NCBI GenBank assembly: GCA_025934595.1 | Contig: JAICXU010000159.1 | Location: 1-7,026 of the forward strand | Source of the DNA: Polyangiaceae bacterium | Lineage (GTDB): Bacteria; Myxococcota_A; Polyangia; Polyangiales; Polyangiaceae | Length of the DNA stretch: 7,026 bases | Reading direction: 5' to 3' | Shown here: in pieces, positions 5,786 to 7,026 of the stretch | Position numbering within the stretch: the first letter of the stretch is position 1 | Layout: the number at the start of each line of letters is the position of its first letter | Notes under the pieces: model-generated | Told to the model about the DNA's origin: nothing | Seen by the model: the letters and a program-made list of their open reading frames with translations, nothing else | Databases searched by the model: none | Made by a program: the position numbers and the translations under genes

Positions 5786-6718
5786 CTACTGAATCAGCTT
5801 CGCGACTTCGTCGGCGAGGTCGTCGCCCTTCTTCTCGATGCCGTCACCGAGCCCGAAGCGGAAGAAGTGATGAATCTTCACCTCACCGCCGAGCTCCTTG
5901 CCGAGCGCACCGCGAAGCTGGTCGATCGTGCCCTTGCCCGGATCCCACACGTTGTCTTGACCGAGGAGCGTGACCTCGGTGAACCACTTGTTCACCTTGC
6001 CGTCGATGATCTTCGGCCACGCGGCTTCCGGCTTGTTCTCTTCTTTGAGCTGCGCCTGGAAGATCTCTTTTTGCTTCGCGATGTGCGCGTGCGAGACGCC
6101 TTCTTTCGAGACGACCATCGGGTTCATCGCCGCGATTTGCATCGCGCAGTTGTCGATGAACGCAGAGAACGCGGGGTTCTTCATCGCATCGGCGTTCGGC
6201 GCCTCCGCATGCACGAGCACGGCGAGCTTGCCGCCCATGTGCACGTACGCGTGGACGATGCCGTTCGCTTCTTTCGCCTCGAGCGACTCCCAGCGACGCA
6301 CGACGGTGTTCTCGCCCGTCTTCGACACGAGCTCTTGGCGAACTTGATCGATCGGCTTGTCGGTGCCGGGATACTTCGCTTGATTCAAATCCGTTCCCGA
6401 CGTCGCCGTCATTGCCGCGTTCGCGACGTTCGTGACGAAATCTTTGAACGCTTCGCCGCGCGCGACGAAGTCGGTCTGGGTGTTGACCTCGACGATCACG
6501 CCTTTTTTCCCGTCTTTTGCGACGAGCGTGCGGACCTCGCCCTCGGTCGCGACCTTACCGGCGCGCGCCGCAGCTTTGACGATGCCCTTCTTCAAGATCA
6601 CTTCGACGGCTTTCTCCATGTCGCCACCCGCCTCGACGAGCGCGCCTTTGCAGTCGCTCATTCCAGCTTGGGTTCGTTCACGAAGCTCTCGGATCATTTG
6701 CGGAGTGATGTCGGCCAT
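5786..6718 (-). CDS. tsf: Translation elongation factor Ts (EF-Ts), 310 aa
   Basis: EF-Ts is the guanine nucleotide exchange factor that releases GDP from EF-Tu in the cytoplasm. Residues 1-55 form the UBA-like N-terminal domain (ITPQMIRELRERTQAGMSDCK, then GDMEKAVEVILKKG). The EF-Tu-contacting TDFV motif is at 82-85 in NTQTDFVARGEAF; the family usually has TDFVARN, so residue 88 is Gly here. The core follows (HMGGKLAVLV, AMQIAAMNP), then LLGQDNVWDPGKGTIDQL and the C-terminal RFGLGDGIEKK, matching the RFxVGEGIEK end of other EF-Ts. Length is slightly above the E. coli protein (283 aa). ATG 6718 is preceded by GAGAGG at good distance. It follows the putative rpsB tail by 164 bases, the usual order. 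Downstream is a deacetylase rather than pyrH. Confidence 0.97.
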   Translation of the reverse strand: MADITPQMIRELRERTQAGMSDCKGALVEAGGDMEKAVEVILKKGIVKAAARAGKVATEGEVRTLVAKDGKKGVIVEVNTQTDFVARGEAFKDFVTNVANAAMTATSGTDLNQAKYPGTDKPIDQVRQELVSKTGENTVVRRWESLEAKEANGIVHAYVHMGGKLAVLVHAEAPNADAMKNPAFSAFIDNCAMQIAAMNPMVVSKEGVSHAHIAKQKEIFQAQLKEENKPEAAWPKIIDGKVNKWFTEVTLLGQDNVWDPGKGTIDQLRGALGKELGGEVKIHHFFRFGLGDGIEKKGDDLADEVAKLIQ

Positions 6719-6726
6719 GACGAATT

Positions 6727-6733
6727 ACCTCTC
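6727..6733 (-). promoter_or_regulatory. Ribosome binding site of tsf
   Basis: On the minus strand the bases read GAGAGGT, with about 8-9 bases before ATG 6718. This purine-rich site confirms the tsf start. Just upstream lies the T-rich leader (A-rich on the plus strand). Confidence 0.75.
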
Positions 6734-6734
6734 G

Positions 6735-6765
6735 AAAAAATCAGAAAAAAAATCACAGAAAAAAA
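6735..6765. repeat. Three near-phased A-tracts (T-tracts on the tsf strand)
   Basis: Runs of A6 (6735-6740), A8 (6745-6752) and A7 (6759-6765) are separated by TCAG and TCACAG, so the unit A(6-8)TCA(CA)G is repeated. Centre-to-centre spacing is about 11 and 13.5 bases, near the helical repeat, which can produce intrinsic DNA curvature. On the tsf mRNA this is a U-rich leader just before the ribosome site. It stands out sharply from the GC-rich surroundings. Confidence 0.6.
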
Positions 6766-6826
6766 TGAAGATGGTGCCCCCACCCGCCGCGTCCTCGCGG
6801 TTCTTCGCAACGCTCCGGGCGCGTCG

Positions 6827-6867
6827 ACCTCCCCCAAATCGCGGCCTGCGGCCGCTCAGGGGGAGGT
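6827..6867. other. Two-tier hairpin in the rpsB-tsf intergenic region
   Basis: ACCTCCCCC (6827-6835) pairs perfectly with GGGGGAGGT (6859-6867). Inside, GCGGCC (6841-6846) pairs with GGCCGC (6850-6855) around a TGC loop, leaving an asymmetric internal loop (AAATC against TCA). Fifteen base pairs, nearly all G-C, make this very stable on either strand. No T-run follows directly on the minus strand; the nearest begins about 60 bases later. It is therefore not a classical intrinsic terminator, but could act as an attenuator, processing site or mRNA stabiliser. It lies 15 bases after the stop assigned to the upstream gene. Confidence 0.7.
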
Positions 6868-6882
6868 ACCGGAAAAACGACG

Positions 6883-7026
6883 TCAGCTTGCGGGCGGACC
6901 GCCGTCGCGGGGACCGCGATCGCGATCGCCACCGGAGCGGCGCGTGAAGACGTCGGCTTGCGGGCCGCGGGATCCGCCGCCTTCTTGTCCTTCGCGCGGC
7001 TGGTCGGCCTTGCGGCGTTGCGAGCC
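6883..7026 (-). CDS. rpsB: C-terminal tail of a protein, probably 30S ribosomal protein S2 (RpsB), cut by window edge
   Basis: Only the last 47 codons are visible, ending in TGA at 6885-6883. The sequence is low-complexity and highly charged with Gly, Arg, Asp and Pro (for example RRSGGDRDRGPRDGG), as in disordered RG-rich tails that extend S2 in some bacteria. No conserved S2 core is in view, so the identity rests on its position directly upstream of tsf on the same strand, the standard rpsB-tsf order. The frame is chosen because it stops just before the hairpin; a second frame stays open to 6753 and would put the hairpin in coding sequence, which is less likely. Any regulation shared with tsf would act through the structured gap between them. 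Confidence 0.55.
   Translation of the reverse strand, partial: GSQRRKADQPREGQEGGGSRGPQADVFTRRSGGDRDRGPRDGGPPAS

Noticed and set aside
6827..6867. Hairpin as a rho-independent terminator of rpsB
   Set aside because: No T-run directly follows the stem on the minus strand, and the plus-strand flank (TACCGGAAAAAC) has none either; tsf is expected to be co-transcribed.
6432..6947. Plus-strand open frame of 171 codons opposite the tsf start and the intergenic gap
   Set aside because: Antisense to the unmistakable EF-Ts N-terminus, then runs through the A-tracts and hairpin.

Overview
The window is GC-rich with strong G/C preference at third codon positions and short intergenic gaps. The protein sequences, a Pro-rich DUF4190 protein and an EF-Ts gene with an unusual downstream neighbour suggest a deltaproteobacterial-type Gram-negative, most likely a myxobacterium (Myxococcota, perhaps Polyangia). 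This assignment rests on sequence style and recall, not on a search. It looks like ordinary chromosomal DNA: no mobile element, CRISPR array, tRNA or rRNA was seen.

Layout. (1) Positions 1-641, minus strand: a short uncharacterised gene (357-641) followed by the first 107 codons of a lipid A acyltransferase (LpxL/HtrB family) that runs off the left edge. (2) Positions 685-4857, plus strand, diverging from the first pair: four closely spaced genes that look like one operon. They are a stand-alone MlaF-type ATPase, a Pro-rich DUF4190 membrane protein carrying a DsbD-gamma-like thioredoxin domain, an ABC-2/EcsA-type exporter ATPase, and its large polytopic permease, which overlaps the ATPase gene by 10 bases. 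(3) Positions 4854-7026, minus strand, converging on the operon with overlapping stop codons: in transcription order, the C-terminal tail of a gene taken to be rpsB, a structured intergenic region, tsf (EF-Ts), and a NodB-type polysaccharide deacetylase placed where pyrH is often found.

How the genes fit together. Outside the rpsB-tsf translation pair, the recognisable functions concern the cell envelope: lipid A acylation, MlaF-type phospholipid transport, an exporter of unknown substrate, a membrane-anchored thiol-disulfide protein and a carbohydrate deacetylase. No MlaE permease or MlaD substrate-binding partner is next to MlaF, so it must pair with components encoded elsewhere. The most noteworthy non-coding structures are a large two-tier hairpin and helically spaced A-tracts between rpsB and tsf, and a small hairpin that would cover the ribosome binding site of the exporter ATPase. 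I found no convincing wholly new system.
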